DNA of 33,170 nt from JABWBR01 sp036741235 (GTDB lineage Bacteria; Bacteroidota; Bacteroidia; Chitinophagales; Saprospiraceae). The stretch covers positions 1 through 33,170 of the forward strand of contig DAINSQ010000036.1 in the NCBI GenBank assembly GCA_036741235.1, written 5' to 3'. Every line of letters begins with the position of its first letter. Positions within the stretch are counted from its first letter, which is position 1. Below are positions 1 through 9,344 of the stretch, piece after piece. Position numbers and translations under genes: made by a program. Below the pieces are notes generated by a model. The model had not been told where the DNA came from. It saw nothing but the letters and a program-made list of their open reading frames with translations, and made no database searches.

Positions 1-110
1 ACTGAAAGGAGTCCCGTACTGACCAAAGGGAAGTCGGGAAGGGGTTATGAGGGGTGGTTTTTATATCAAGAAAAAAACTAAACAGCGAAGCGCTAAACCC
101 AAACGCTAAA

Positions 111-194
111 CAAACCTGAGGCGCATCGTGGTATAGCTAAACTCCCCGGGGCGCATCGTGGTATAGCTAAACCATCTGAGGCGTACCGTGGATT
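111..194. repeat. 30-bp tandem repeat, about three copies
   Basis: The core GCGCATCGTGGTATAGCTAA begins at 121 and is repeated exactly at 151. A degraded third copy (GCGTACCGTGGATTAG) begins at 181. The period is exactly 30 bp, close to three helical turns. CTGAG precedes the first and third copies. Shorter CGCTAAAC echoes lie just upstream, around 90-110. The array ends about 12 bp before the promoter box at 207, so it could be a regulator-binding array for gltX or a neutral minisatellite. The repetition is directly visible; the role is inference. Confidence 0.85.
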
Positions 195-206
195 AGAAAA
201 TATGAC

Positions 207-214
207 TACCTTTG
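207..214 (+). promoter_or_regulatory. Candidate -7 promoter box for gltX
   Basis: TACCTTTG matches the Bacteroidota -7 consensus TAnnTTTG completely. It lies about 97 nt before the gltX ATG at 311. No good TTTG -33 element is seen at the usual distance, so strength is uncertain. The same octamer occurs upstream of the UDP-glucose dehydrogenase gene on the other strand. Confidence 0.45.
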
Positions 215-310
215 CAGCCCGAAGTTTTGGTTTATTGATTAGTGTATACACCGCTTCAGCCTGATTGAGTGCTGCTTTTTTGCCAAATAATTTTACAACC
301 CAAAAATTAC

Positions 311-1831
311 ATGGACAATATCCGCGTGCGATTTGCCCCCAGCCCTACCGGCGCCCTTCATATCGGAGGTGTTCGGACGGCCTTGTACAACTATTTGCTA
401 GCCAGAAAAACGGGGGGGATATTCATTTTGAGGATAGAAGACACCGACCAGGTGCGTTATGTACCCGGCGCTGAAGAATACATTATTGAAACCCTGCGTT
501 GGAGCGGCCTCATTCCCGATGAAGGCCCGGGTTTTGGGGGTAATTACGGCCCCTACCGGCAGTCGGACCGCAAAGCCATATACCAGGAGTATGCGCAGCA
601 GTTGCTGCAAAGCGGCCATGCCTATTATGCTTTTGATACTCCGGAAGAACTGGAAGCGGCGCGGTCATCCCAGGACAATTTCAAATACGACGCTGCCACG
701 CGTATGCGCATGCGCAACAGCCTGAGCTTGTCGCCCGACGAAGTGCAATCGTTGCTTGATGCCGGGGCGCCGTATGTTTTGCGGTTAAAAGTGCCTGCGG
801 GAGAAGAAATCGTCATTCACGACCTGATCAGGGAAGAAGTGCGTTTTCAGACCAATGAATTGGACGACAAGGTAATCCTCAAGGCCGACGGTTTGCCGAC
901 CTACCATCTAGCCAATATTGTAGATGACCGGTTGATGCAGATCACGCATGTCATTCGCGGCGAAGAGTGGCTGTCGAGCACGGCTCATCACGTACTGCTC
1001 TATCGCGCCTTTGGCTGGGAGGCCGAGATGCCCCGGTTTGCGCATTTACCGCTCATCCTGAAGCCCAACGGCAAAGGCAAACTCAGCAAGCGCGATGGCG
1101 TGCAACTGGGTATACCGGTATTCCCCCTGTCGTGGATAGGAGAATCGGCGGAAGACTCCTTTACCGGTTTTCGCGAAGCCGGCTTTTTGCCGCATGCTAT
1201 GATCAACTTTCTGGCGTTGGTTGGCTGGAACCCGGGTACCGACCAGGAAATCTTCTCGATCGCTGAGTTGTGCGATGCCTTTACCCTGGAAAAAATCGGC
1301 AAGGCGGGCGCCCGATTTGACATAGACAAGGCGCGCTGGTTCAACCAGCAGTATATCATGGCCATGGACGATACCGCGCTGGCTGCGCATGTGCGGCCCT
1401 ATATTGAGGCGCACGGCCATAACCCCGACCAGCATTTTCTGGAAGCCTTTTGCGGGCTCATGAAAGAACGCGTGACTTTGCTGCCCGATTTCTGGGAAAA
1501 CGGTTATTATTTCTTCGAATCGGTAAAAACTTACGACACCGCCTCGCTGTCAAAGCGCTGGAAACCCGAAAGCAGGGAGTTGTTGCCGGCATTACACGAG
1601 CAATTAAGCGAAATGGATACTTTCACTGCCGCTGACCTGCAAACAGCCATAGATCAATTTCTTGACAAACGGGGTTTAAAACACGGCGACCTCTTGCCCT
1701 TGCTCCGTATTGCGCTGGCCGGTACGATGAAAGGCCCCGCCGTATTTGAAATGATGGGGCTGTTGGGGCGCGAAGAATCGCTGCAGCGTATACAAACCGC
1801 CGGCGAGATCTTCGATGGGTTGCTTGCCTGA
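311..1831 (+). CDS. gltX: Glutamyl-tRNA synthetase
   Basis: This cytoplasmic class I aminoacyl-tRNA synthetase charges tRNA(Glu) with glutamate using ATP. The 506-residue protein starts MDNIRVRFAPSPTGALHIGG, which contains the class I HIGH-type signature (HIGG, residues 17-20) within the diagnostic FAPSPTG-LHIGG-RTAL-N block. The second ATP-binding loop is KLSKR at residues 257-261, the usual KMSKS variant in this family. An all-helical anticodon-binding C-terminus follows and the length is typical for a bacterial GluRS. The ATG at 311 is chosen because homology begins there; the frame is open upstream to a GTG at 269, but those 14 codons are not family-like. It stands alone as a single-gene unit behind a tandem repeat and a TAnnTTTG box. 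Confidence 0.97.
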   Translation: MDNIRVRFAPSPTGALHIGGVRTALYNYLLARKTGGIFILRIEDTDQVRYVPGAEEYIIETLRWSGLIPDEGPGFGGNYGPYRQSDRKAIYQEYAQQLLQSGHAYYAFDTPEELEAARSSQDNFKYDAATRMRMRNSLSLSPDEVQSLLDAGAPYVLRLKVPAGEEIVIHDLIREEVRFQTNELDDKVILKADGLPTYHLANIVDDRLMQITHVIRGEEWLSSTAHHVLLYRAFGWEAEMPRFAHLPLILKPNGKGKLSKRDGVQLGIPVFPLSWIGESAEDSFTGFREAGFLPHAMINFLALVGWNPGTDQEIFSIAELCDAFTLEKIGKAGARFDIDKARWFNQQYIMAMDDTALAAHVRPYIEAHGHNPDQHFLEAFCGLMKERVTLLPDFWENGYYFFESVKTYDTASLSKRWKPESRELLPALHEQLSEMDTFTAADLQTAIDQFLDKRGLKHGDLLPLLRIALAGTMKGPAVFEMMGLLGREESLQRIQTAGEIFDGLLA

Positions 1832-2205
1832 TGCTGCCGAACGAGCGTTATTATCAGGCTATTGGGCGACAAAAATTATCAGAAAGCAGCGACAAAACCC
1901 CGGAAATTGAGCAGTAATCGACAAATTTTAATAATTTGCATTCGAAATTTGCACCGATAAAACGTTATAGTAAAACCGATTCTGACGCATTGTCTGACTT
2001 TGACGCGTGATATTATTTTTTACCAAAACCGATTTCCCATGAACAACAACTTGCTGTTCCATCGCAAGCATGTCTGTAATACGCCTATGCAGGCCTTTCC
2101 CACGATCATTCATCCACCTGATTCTGACTGCGTCGCAGAGCGATGAGTACAAGTTTTTCAGATCAATAAACAAATACCAAGCTATCCTTAGCCAAACATA
2201 CTATT
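1832..2205. other. 374-bp intergenic region, no supported gene
   Basis: This gap separates gltX from the large surface-protein operon and must contain that operon's promoter, but I find no full TTTG-N19-TAnnTTTG match. The only possible gene is a 35-codon frame from the ATG at 2039 to the TGA at 2144-2146, with no recognisable family, signal peptide or coding bias; I leave it unannotated. Two short direct repeats are present: AAAACCGATT at 1972-1981 and 2025-2034, and GATTCTGAC at 1978-1986 and 2120-2128. A long 5' leader for the operon is possible. Confidence 0.4.
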
Positions 2206-5200
2206 ATGGAAAATACATTACTTCGTCTTCAATGGCCGGTAAGTATTTGCTTAATCCTGGGCGCTTTCATTGTTGCAGGTTTTACCCTGCCATGGCCGTC
2301 TTCGCCTGCCAAGCAAACCGATCCGCCTGTTTTTTTGGAAAATGCGCCCAATGACACAACAGTCAATTGCGTCAAAGATGTTTTGCCGGCCGGCAGCTTG
2401 CTGGTAAGCGACGATATCGACGGCGAATTCCTCGTGGGCGCAGTTGATAATCCCGCCCTCGCAACTATCGATCCCTGCACAGGCGGCCTGGTACTCCGCA
2501 TATGGACGGCCATGGATTCCGACGGCAACATCACGCGCGATACGCAGCAGATCACCATACAGGCCGATACCGACCCGCCCGTCATCAACCTGCCGCCTGT
2601 TAACGACACCATAAGTTGCGACCAGGCTGATTACGATGCCTGGATCAACGACCTTCGCATAGCCATCGGGCTCAATATCAACAATGCTTTCGATGACTGC
2701 AGCGGTATCGACGACATCGACGACGATGCCCCGGTTTCGTTTAATAATGCCTGCGGCACGCTGGTGGTCACCTTTACCATTACCGATAGTTGCGGCTGGG
2801 CGGCGACATGGGCGGCGACCTATACTGCGCTTGACACTGTGGCGCCCATCCTGACTGGCATTCCGGCAGAGAATGATACAATCTCCTGTGAAATGGCCAT
2901 ACCGGCGGCGCCTACCGTAACGGCAACCGACAATTGCGCGGGCCCGCTAACGCCCGTATTCCAGGAGATATCTACGCAAGTACCGGGAACCTGTAATGAA
3001 TACAACTACAACATCACCCGCTCCTGGAGCGTCACCGACGGTTGTGGTAATACCGCTACAGGTAGTTATGTCATTGTTGTAAAAGACCTGATACCACCCG
3101 ATTTTACAGTGCCCCTGCAAGATACCATTTCCTGCAGCGACGATCCGAGCGATCTGATGCTGACGGGATTTCCGACCAACATGAGCGACAACTGCTCGCC
3201 TGTTGACAGCCTGGAGTACTCTTATTCCGATGGGCCTATTCAGGCCGGCGAATGCCCTGGCAGTTACCAATTTGTGCGTACCTGGCGATTGGTCGATATG
3301 TGCAATAACCTGCGGTCGAAATTACAGACAATTGTGGTTATAGACGACGAGGCTCCTGATTTTACGCCGCCCGCCGATATCACCGTCGATTGTGCGGATG
3401 CCAACGACCTGGAAATAACCGGACAGCCCACCGATGTGACCGACAACTGCGATGTTAGTCCGGAAATCGGCATGTCGGAAGTGGTCATTCCTTCTCCCGG
3501 CGGTTGCCCCAACGAATACACGATCAGGCGTACCTGGACTGTAACCGATGCTTGCGGCAATGCGCAGTCGGTAGATCAATTTATTACCGTCATTGACCAC
3601 ATTGCGCCCACTATTGAAACCGCGCCGCAATACCTTGTGCTCAACTGCACCGACAACCTCAATGTAAACGACGCTTTCGTCAACTGGATCAATACCCGGG
3701 GCGGCGCCCAGGCTGAAGACAATTGCAGTGCGACAGCCGACTTGACCTGGGAGGCATTTAATGCCGGCACCAATATACCGGCCACATTAATAGATCCGGT
3801 ATGCCCTGCCGGCAGTGATACCATACTCATGCGCGTAGTTGATTTTGTGGTGAGCGACGAATGTGGTAATCGGGATACGACAACAGCGGCTTTTTATATT
3901 GTGGATAATGCGCCTCCTGTTATCAGCCAGTGCCCCGAGGCAGAAACCGTGAGTACGGACCCGGGACTTTGTACGGCCACCTATACCTTGGCGGCGCCGC
4001 TCATAGAGGACGCTTGTGCCGTATCTTATACGACTGATACTTTGGAGGCCACTGCGCCGATAGTTTCCAATGCAGCGCCGGGACAAGAGGGCAATACGCC
4101 GGTTAATCCCATTACCTTACAGCTTGCCGTGGGTACGCCGTTGCCGGTTAATGCGGCTGGTTCAGGCGCTTTGATTATCCAGTTGTTAAACGCCGATGCA
4201 GAAGAAGCGACAGAGCACTTTCGGATTTTGGGGGAAGACGGATCGCAATTGGGCATTACCAACCCGTCATTGGGGCAGTGCGGCGCCTCTGTTACTTCTC
4301 TTTTCCTGAGCGTTGCGCAGATCAATGCCTGGGCGCTTGACGGCACGATCACTATTCAGTTGATACCCAATATTCCCAGTGGCCAACCCGGTAGTTTTGC
4401 CATCAATGCCATTTGTCAGCCGCCGGGGCAAGTGGTGGCCAATTTGTATTATACGGTCAAAAACCTGAGCGGCATTGAATACAGTTACAGCATCAACGAA
4501 GGGTCCCGCACTGTGATTAGTCCGGTAGGTCCGGCAACCGTTACGCTATCGCAAGGACTCAACCTTGTGCGTTATTACGCCAGCGATTGCTCGGGTCGAA
4601 CCGATAGTTGCGCTTATGTAGTAACCGTAGAAGACCAGGAACCGCCGGTTCTAAGCTGTCCTGCCGATATAGTCGTATCGCTTGCTCCCGGCGAATGCAC
4701 GGCAGAAGCGACCTTGCCGCTACCGGCGGGCGCCATCGACAACTGTTCAATTTACAACGGCGCATCCTTCACCTCGCCGGAAGACACAACCAGCGCCTTG
4801 CTAACCTTCAGCTACGATCCCAACCTCAACGAATACCTGGCCGACAATCGCACCATTACATTCAACAATGTGGAGGCCAATGCCTTCGGCAATGTTGATA
4901 TAACGCTTGACCTTCAGGGCGATTTCAGCAGTAATCAGGCGTTTATTCGCATAAAAGGAGAAGACGGCAGCCTGATCGGCGCCACCAGCGTCGGCATAGC
5001 GAATTGTAATACGCCTGGCAGCCAGACCTTCTCAATCCCTGCTGCGACCTATAATACCTGGGCTGCTGACGGGATATTAACCTTAACTTTAGAGCCCAAC
5101 CCGATTACGGTGCCGCCGGGTATAGCCGGCGACGGCATCAGCCCTTGCGATACCGTAAACGCCAATGGGGAGACCGACGGCGTCACTTATGTGTTTACCA

Positions 5201-8200
5201 CTATCAATTATCAACAGCTTACACCCTCATACTTTGCGCAAGGGGCTACCACCATCCCGTTGGCTATGATGCAGGCGCCTGATTTCGCACCTGCACATGT
5301 ATTCAACAGGGGTGAAACTACGGTAAATTATATCGTATACGATGCGGCTAATAATGCCGATACCTGTACATTTAAGGTAATTGTAGAAGACGACGAAGCG
5401 CCGCAAGCCCTGTGTCAGCCCACTACTTTGTTTATCAATCCCTCCGGTTTAGACATACAGACGGTCGATCCGACTGTTATTGATGCCGGCAGTAATGACA
5501 ACTGCGGTATTGCCAATTATTCGCTTACACCCAACACGTTTACTTGTAACCAGGCCGGCAGCGTTGTCAATGTAACCCTTACCGTAGCTGATTACGACGG
5601 AAATACCGCCTCGTGTAATACTATTGTAGCAATTTCGCCGGAGACGCCGATGCCAACGGCCAATTCGGGGTTGTGCGGGGGCGATACCCTGTTTTTATTC
5701 GCCAACCCGCCGCCCGCGGTAGGCGGGGTGGTTTTCACCTATCGCTGGTTTAATCCGCAAAATCAACTCATATCTACGGTACAAAACCCTGTCATTCCCA
5801 ATATCGGCGTCAACAATGAGGGGCCGTACCGGGTAGAAATAAGGGGTATTACCGGCTGTGTGGCCGAAAATGTAGTGATTGTTAATATCGAAAACTTGCC
5901 GTTGACCCCGCAAATACAGACGGCCAATTCCATTTGCAGCGTGGACGATATTGTACTGACCTCCTCCATTTTCCCTACCGGCAATAACGTCATGTTTCAT
6001 TGGTATGAAGGTACTCCGCCCAATGGCATTTTGCTTGCCAGTACAACGGAACCTGTTTATACATTGGCCGGCCCTCACGCGTTGGGCACGCGCAGCTTTT
6101 ATTTAACAGTAGAAGCCAATGATTGTGTATCGGCGCCTTCGCCGGTAGTCAATGTAACTTCCGTATTAAAACCGGTAGCGATGGTAGCATTCGCCGATAC
6201 CATTGCCTGTGGCGGCGCTACTATCACCCTGGGCACGGTAGTGGCAGGCCCGGGTATTACTTATAGCTGGATTGGCCCCAACAACTTCCAGTCGACGTCT
6301 CAGTTTCCCACGGTGGGCCCCTTGACGGGGGTAAATGAGGGGTATTATTACCTCACTGTTATCCGCAATGGTTGCTCGTCAGATCCTGATTCTACCCGGA
6401 TCAGCGTTAAGCCGAAACCCGAGACGCCGACGATTAGCAGCAATACGCCAATATGCGCCGGCGGCAACGTAGTATTGACAACCAATGCAGGCGGCGCCAG
6501 CGTATACCATTGGATTAACAATAACAACCAGGAATTTCTCACGACTTCGCCGGTTTTCACCATTCCGAATGCCACCCCGGCAAATACCGGTACCTGGCGG
6601 GTATTTATCACTAAAAATGGTTGCGATTCCGATCCTTCAGCGCCCGTGCAAGTTATTGTCAATCCTGTGCCTGATGCGGCAGCATCGGCGAGCCCCCCAG
6701 CCGTTTGCGAAGGCAGTTCCATGCAATTATTTGCTTCGCCCATCATTAGCGATGCGCTTTACGAGTGGACAGGCCCCGACAATTTCGTCCAGGTGACGCC
6801 CAATCCTGCAATTACAGGTATCAGCGCTGTCAATCAGGGTATATACCGTTTGCGGATCACTACGCAGGCGGGATGTACGGATACTGCCAGCGTTGCCGTT
6901 AGCGTGCTGCCGAGCGTTACTATCACCGGCATTAGCTCCAATGCGCCCTCTTGCCTCAACGGTCCAACAGATATTCAATTAACGCCTTCCGTATTCCCGC
7001 AAGGGTCATATAATTACCAATGGAACGGCCCGGGTATGTTCATGTCCACATCGCCTATTGCCACGATTCCCGGCGCCACGGCGGCTGCCGGCAATGGCAA
7101 TTACACGCTGGTGGTGACTACGCCGCAGGGGTGTTCTTCTCAGCCATCTACCTTTGTGCTTAGTACGGCTGACGCGCCTGCGGCGCCTGCGCTGCCGTTG
7201 CCGCTCAATGGTCAGACCCAATATTGCGTAGGCGATCAAATCAGGCTGAGCACCAGCACATACACGGGCAACCCCGTCACCTACTTTTGGCAGGCGCCGG
7301 GATTGGGGGTTACGCCAACCAGCACGCCGTTGTTGGAAATTGACAGCGCCCTGGTGAGTAATACGGGAGATTTTTCGGTGTACGTTATTGTTAATGGCTG
7401 TATTTCGCCGGTATCACCGCCGAGGCCAATTGCTGTAAACCCTATACCACAGATCACCGCAACGAGTAATAGCCCGGTATGTAGCGGCGAAACGCTTATG
7501 TTACAGGCGCAATTCATACAAAATGCTTCTTACATGTGGAGCGGCCCCGGGTTTACTCTAGGCGTATACAATCCGGTGATTCCCAATGCCAGTCCCGTAT
7601 TGCACAGCGGCACATATCGAGTAGCGGCTACGTTGAACGGTTGTACTTCTGACACGCTGTCGCTGCAGATATTGGTAAAACCTCGGCCGCAGTCACCGGT
7701 TATTGCCAACAACAGCCCTGTTTGTATAAGTGATCCGCTGGCTACTTTACAGCTTTCGATAGCGCCTTCTTCGGCTACTCCCAATGCCGTATATACCTGG
7801 TATGGCAGCAACGGCGTTACGCCGGTGAGCGTCCCGTCGAGCAACTTGAATTTTTCATTTACTGATTTCACCGGTTTTGCAGAGGGCACTTACGCCTTTT
7901 ACGCCGGGGCCAGTCTCGACGGCTGCGCCTCGCCGCTGTCGGCGCCCACACTGGCTGTCATGAATACCATACCCCCCAACCAGGCTTATGCCGGCGCTGA
8001 TACCACGGTTTGCGACGATCAGATTGTCAATTTGCAAGCTGCCATTCCGTCGATCGGCTCGGGGATGTGGAGTCTTGTGGCTGCCGGCGACCCTATGGGC
8101 GTATCCATTACCAATCCGAATATGCCCAATACTTCAGCCACCGGGCTGTCGTTGGGCAACGGGCCTTATACCTTCCGTTGGACCCTGTCGAACGGCGCTT

Positions 8201-9309
8201 GCGTCAACTATTCCTTTGACGATGTCACCATTGCCGTTACACAAGGTGATTTGGCCGAGGCCGGCGACAACTTTACGATTTGTCAGGGCGAACTGATCAA
8301 CCTTGCAGCTTTACCACCGCTCAATCCAAACAGTACAGGCGTCTGGACGCAGCCCATCGCGCAGCAGATATTAGGGGTGGGCATTTCCAACGCGACAGAT
8401 CCCAGTACTATTATTACCGGACTGGAGCCCGATAATTTATACAGTTTCACCTGGACGATCACCGGCGAGTGCGGGGTAAGCTCCGACGAGGTGTTTATCA
8501 CCGTATCTTCAAGCCCCGATGGCGGCGATGACGCTATCGCCTGCAACACTAGCGCCACTGGGCAGCTCAATGCGGGCATACCTACCTTGGGCAGCACCGG
8601 CCATTGGGCAGCTCTGGATTCCACCGTGGTCATTGCCACCCCTCAAAACCGAACAACAACGGTGAGCAACCTCAAGCCCGGCGAAAATTACTTCGTATGG
8701 ACCATTGACAATGCACTTTGCGGGCCGGCTTCCCAGGATACGGTAGTCATTTTTTATAAAAATCCGCCTATTGGCGTCGGCGATGTGCTGATAGTACCTT
8801 TTGGCGAGGCCACAACGCTCAACGTACTGGCCAATGATATTGTTGCAACGGGCACTATGGTACAGGTAATAGGAGGCCCTGCGCTGGGTTCCGTTCAAAA
8901 CCTGGGCAACGGCGAATTGCGCTACGCTCCTCCAGCCAACTTTGTAGGCAGCGACGAACTCGTGTACCAGCTCAATAGCGAAGGTTGTGAAACGACTACG
9001 GCAACCGTTACCATCCTGATCGGGGAAGATGCGGCTTGCAAGATTCCCAGCATTTTTACGCCCAACAATGATGGCGTCAACGATGCATTTGTCATTCCCT
9101 GCCTGCTCAATACCGATTTGTACCCCAATAGCAAAGTAAGGATATTCAACCGCTGGGGCGATGAAGTATTCACTTCGGCGATTCCGTATGGCAACGACTG
9201 GACCGGCACCTTCAACGGAGAAGATTTGCCCGACGACACCTACTTTTTTATTGTAGATCTTGGCAACGGCAGCGAGTCAACTTCCGGATGGGTAATGATT
9301 CAACGCTAA
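2206..9309 (+). CDS. Giant T9SS-secreted multidomain surface protein (HYR/Ig-like, type B sorting domain)
   Basis: This 2367-residue adhesin-like protein is predicted to be secreted by the type IX system and held on the cell surface. Residues 1-30 form an export signal with a hydrophobic core (ICLILGAFIVAGFTLPW). From about 100 to 1140 come eight or nine HYR-like modules, recognised by DNCS/TDxCGN-type ends and junctions such as VxDxxxPP. Two of these are interrupted by related inserted domains near residues 618-740 and 860-1000, which share a GEDGSxxG motif. From 1145 to 1930 there are nine Cys-containing Ig/PKD-type repeats of about 85 residues (for example SSNTPICAGG, TSNSPVCSGE). Three further repeats (AGADTTVCDDQ and relatives) follow, then a cadherin/Big-like domain (NVLANDI, 2190-2278). 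The end (about 2280-2367, IFTPNNDGVND, FNRWGDEVF) is the gliding-motility-associated type B C-terminal domain. It heads an operon with porP/sprF and OmpA genes, the arrangement of sprB-sprF loci. The ligand is unknown. Confidence 0.92.
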   Translation: MENTLLRLQWPVSICLILGAFIVAGFTLPWPSSPAKQTDPPVFLENAPNDTTVNCVKDVLPAGSLLVSDDIDGEFLVGAVDNPALATIDPCTGGLVLRIWTAMDSDGNITRDTQQITIQADTDPPVINLPPVNDTISCDQADYDAWINDLRIAIGLNINNAFDDCSGIDDIDDDAPVSFNNACGTLVVTFTITDSCGWAATWAATYTALDTVAPILTGIPAENDTISCEMAIPAAPTVTATDNCAGPLTPVFQEISTQVPGTCNEYNYNITRSWSVTDGCGNTATGSYVIVVKDLIPPDFTVPLQDTISCSDDPSDLMLTGFPTNMSDNCSPVDSLEYSYSDGPIQAGECPGSYQFVRTWRLVDMCNNLRSKLQTIVVIDDEAPDFTPPADITVDCADANDLEITGQPTDVTDNCDVSPEIGMSEVVIPSPGGCPNEYTIRRTWTVTDACGNAQSVDQFITVIDHIAPTIETAPQYLVLNCTDNLNVNDAFVNWINTRGGAQAEDNCSATADLTWEAFNAGTNIPATLIDPVCPAGSDTILMRVVDFVVSDECGNRDTTTAAFYIVDNAPPVISQCPEAETVSTDPGLCTATYTLAAPLIEDACAVSYTTDTLEATAPIVSNAAPGQEGNTPVNPITLQLAVGTPLPVNAAGSGALIIQLLNADAEEATEHFRILGEDGSQLGITNPSLGQCGASVTSLFLSVAQINAWALDGTITIQLIPNIPSGQPGSFAINAICQPPGQVVANLYYTVKNLSGIEYSYSINEGSRTVISPVGPATVTLSQGLNLVRYYASDCSGRTDSCAYVVTVEDQEPPVLSCPADIVVSLAPGECTAEATLPLPAGAIDNCSIYNGASFTSPEDTTSALLTFSYDPNLNEYLADNRTITFNNVEANAFGNVDITLDLQGDFSSNQAFIRIKGEDGSLIGATSVGIANCNTPGSQTFSIPAATYNTWAADGILTLTLEPNPITVPPGIAGDGISPCDTVNANGETDGVTYVFTTINYQQLTPSYFAQGATTIPLAMMQAPDFAPAHVFNRGETTVNYIVYDAANNADTCTFKVIVEDDEAPQALCQPTTLFINPSGLDIQTVDPTVIDAGSNDNCGIANYSLTPNTFTCNQAGSVVNVTLTVADYDGNTASCNTIVAISPETPMPTANSGLCGGDTLFLFANPPPAVGGVVFTYRWFNPQNQLISTVQNPVIPNIGVNNEGPYRVEIRGITGCVAENVVIVNIENLPLTPQIQTANSICSVDDIVLTSSIFPTGNNVMFHWYEGTPPNGILLASTTEPVYTLAGPHALGTRSFYLTVEANDCVSAPSPVVNVTSVLKPVAMVAFADTIACGGATITLGTVVAGPGITYSWIGPNNFQSTSQFPTVGPLTGVNEGYYYLTVIRNGCSSDPDSTRISVKPKPETPTISSNTPICAGGNVVLTTNAGGASVYHWINNNNQEFLTTSPVFTIPNATPANTGTWRVFITKNGCDSDPSAPVQVIVNPVPDAAASASPPAVCEGSSMQLFASPIISDALYEWTGPDNFVQVTPNPAITGISAVNQGIYRLRITTQAGCTDTASVAVSVLPSVTITGISSNAPSCLNGPTDIQLTPSVFPQGSYNYQWNGPGMFMSTSPIATIPGATAAAGNGNYTLVVTTPQGCSSQPSTFVLSTADAPAAPALPLPLNGQTQYCVGDQIRLSTSTYTGNPVTYFWQAPGLGVTPTSTPLLEIDSALVSNTGDFSVYVIVNGCISPVSPPRPIAVNPIPQITATSNSPVCSGETLMLQAQFIQNASYMWSGPGFTLGVYNPVIPNASPVLHSGTYRVAATLNGCTSDTLSLQILVKPRPQSPVIANNSPVCISDPLATLQLSIAPSSATPNAVYTWYGSNGVTPVSVPSSNLNFSFTDFTGFAEGTYAFYAGASLDGCASPLSAPTLAVMNTIPPNQAYAGADTTVCDDQIVNLQAAIPSIGSGMWSLVAAGDPMGVSITNPNMPNTSATGLSLGNGPYTFRWTLSNGACVNYSFDDVTIAVTQGDLAEAGDNFTICQGELINLAALPPLNPNSTGVWTQPIAQQILGVGISNATDPSTIITGLEPDNLYSFTWTITGECGVSSDEVFITVSSSPDGGDDAIACNTSATGQLNAGIPTLGSTGHWAALDSTVVIATPQNRTTTVSNLKPGENYFVWTIDNALCGPASQDTVVIFYKNPPIGVGDVLIVPFGEATTLNVLANDIVATGTMVQVIGGPALGSVQNLGNGELRYAPPANFVGSDELVYQLNSEGCETTTATVTILIGEDAACKIPSIFTPNNDGVNDAFVIPCLLNTDLYPNSKVRIFNRWGDEVFTSAIPYGNDWTGTFNGEDLPDDTYFFIVDLGNGSESTSGWVMIQR

Positions 9310-9344
9310 TAAAAATCAATTTGCGAATGCTCAAGCGTGCAACC

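Larger units (their letters stand above)
1..310. other. Upstream region of gltX, no clear gene
   Basis: No convincing complete gene is visible. A reading frame open from the first base to a TAA at 79-81 could be the last 26 codons of a gene cut by the window edge, but nothing in it is recognisable. The rest holds the 30-bp tandem repeat (111-194) and a promoter-like box (207-214), annotated separately. The gltX coding frame is open upstream to a GTG at 269, but conservation begins at the ATG at 311. Confidence 0.5.

Noticed and set aside
111..194. The 30-bp repeats as a CRISPR array
   Set aside because: The repeat units are contiguous copies without unique spacers of usual length, and no cas genes are present.
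1972..2128. Short direct repeats AAAACCGATT and GATTCTGAC in the gap before the adhesin gene
   Set aside because: They are short, irregularly spaced and could occur by chance; not enough to call a binding site.
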